Source: Poa pratensis (taxonomy: Eukaryota; Streptophyta; Magnoliopsida; Poales; Poaceae). Taken from it: 64,000 nucleotides of DNA. How positions within the stretch are numbered: the stretch's first letter is position 1; every line of letters starts with the position of its first letter. Positions 63,994-64,000 of this stretch are shown in pieces. Under the pieces are notes generated by a model. It ran no database searches and was not told the origin of the DNA. It was given only the letters and a program-made list of their open reading frames with translations. Location: assembly GCA_947311845.1 (NCBI GenBank), contig CAMZMU010000041.1:131509840-131573839 (forward strand). The letters are read 5' to 3'. Both the position numbers and the translations under genes were made by a program.

Positions 63994-64000
63994 TCTGGAG

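Larger units (their letters stand above)
56028..64000 (-). mobile_element. Chromovirus (Tekay-like) Ty3/gypsy element, continues beyond window
   Basis: Minus strand: gag start at 63993, then protease, RT, RNase H, integrase and a chromodomain, purine tract (59573-59560) and a 3' LTR of about 3.5 kb (59559-56028). The 5' LTR lies right of the window. ATAAC (56023-56027) would be the left TSD. The chromodomain and the TGTAACAGTC LTR start suit the Tekay clade. The coding region is frameshifted in several places. Confidence 0.85.

Overview
This is nuclear DNA from a grass, most likely a large-genome pooid cereal (Triticeae or an oat relative). I infer this from the dense nest of transposons: Tat-, Athila- and chromovirus-type Ty3/gypsy elements, a CACTA element with TGTGCCGACGGC subterminal motifs, a MULE, hAT and PIF/Harbinger-like elements, and Stowaway MITEs with CTCCCTCCGT ends. 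Host genes are few. No rRNA, tRNA, CRISPR or bacterial-type operon was seen.

Layout. 1-12712: a decayed forward Tat-lineage retrotransposon (5' LTR outside the window) that contains an inverted duplication of its own 3' end and two tandem-repeat families. 12713-18470: a reverse-strand non-autonomous Athila-like element with a tRNA-Asp primer site. 18471-23506: GC-rich host-like sequence with a ubiquitin-like exon, a hAT-like MITE and a solo LTR with a perfect 5-bp TSD. 23510-24545: a PIF/Harbinger-like non-autonomous element. 25846-37354: two long inverted arms, each carrying one exon of a plastid Cpn20 co-chaperonin gene, and between them a 9.7-kb CACTA element (26780-36460, TSD ACA). 40226-42071: a four-exon double-B3 (REM-type) gene, with a frameshifted paralogous first exon at 45621-45747; Stowaway and hAT-like elements lie around and between them. 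45974-49216: a broken MULE (mudrA-like). From 49217 to the end lies a nest: an Athila-like element in the MULE, a gypsy element in that element's LTR, and a chromovirus in the gypsy element, running off the right edge.

The most interesting part is the CACTA element. It carries an apparently intact eight-exon TNPA-like gene (641 aa deduced), whose introns 3 and 4 are 94% identical copies of each other. No TNPD-type catalytic transposase was seen. Further right are a near-perfect 673-bp triplication and a degenerate minus-strand gene. Next comes a promoter zone made of four tandem 189-bp units, each folding into a 62-bp-arm hairpin. A TATA-led short region with two small hairpins follows. Last is a compact gene for an unknown 155-aa protein, whose promoter has four perfect TTTCCCGCC (E2F-type) sites and 1.8 extra copies of the hairpin arm. 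I read 33.7-35.5 kb as a self-contained, possibly small-RNA-linked and cell-cycle-linked regulatory cassette carried by a transposon. The sequence features are directly visible; the function is inference.
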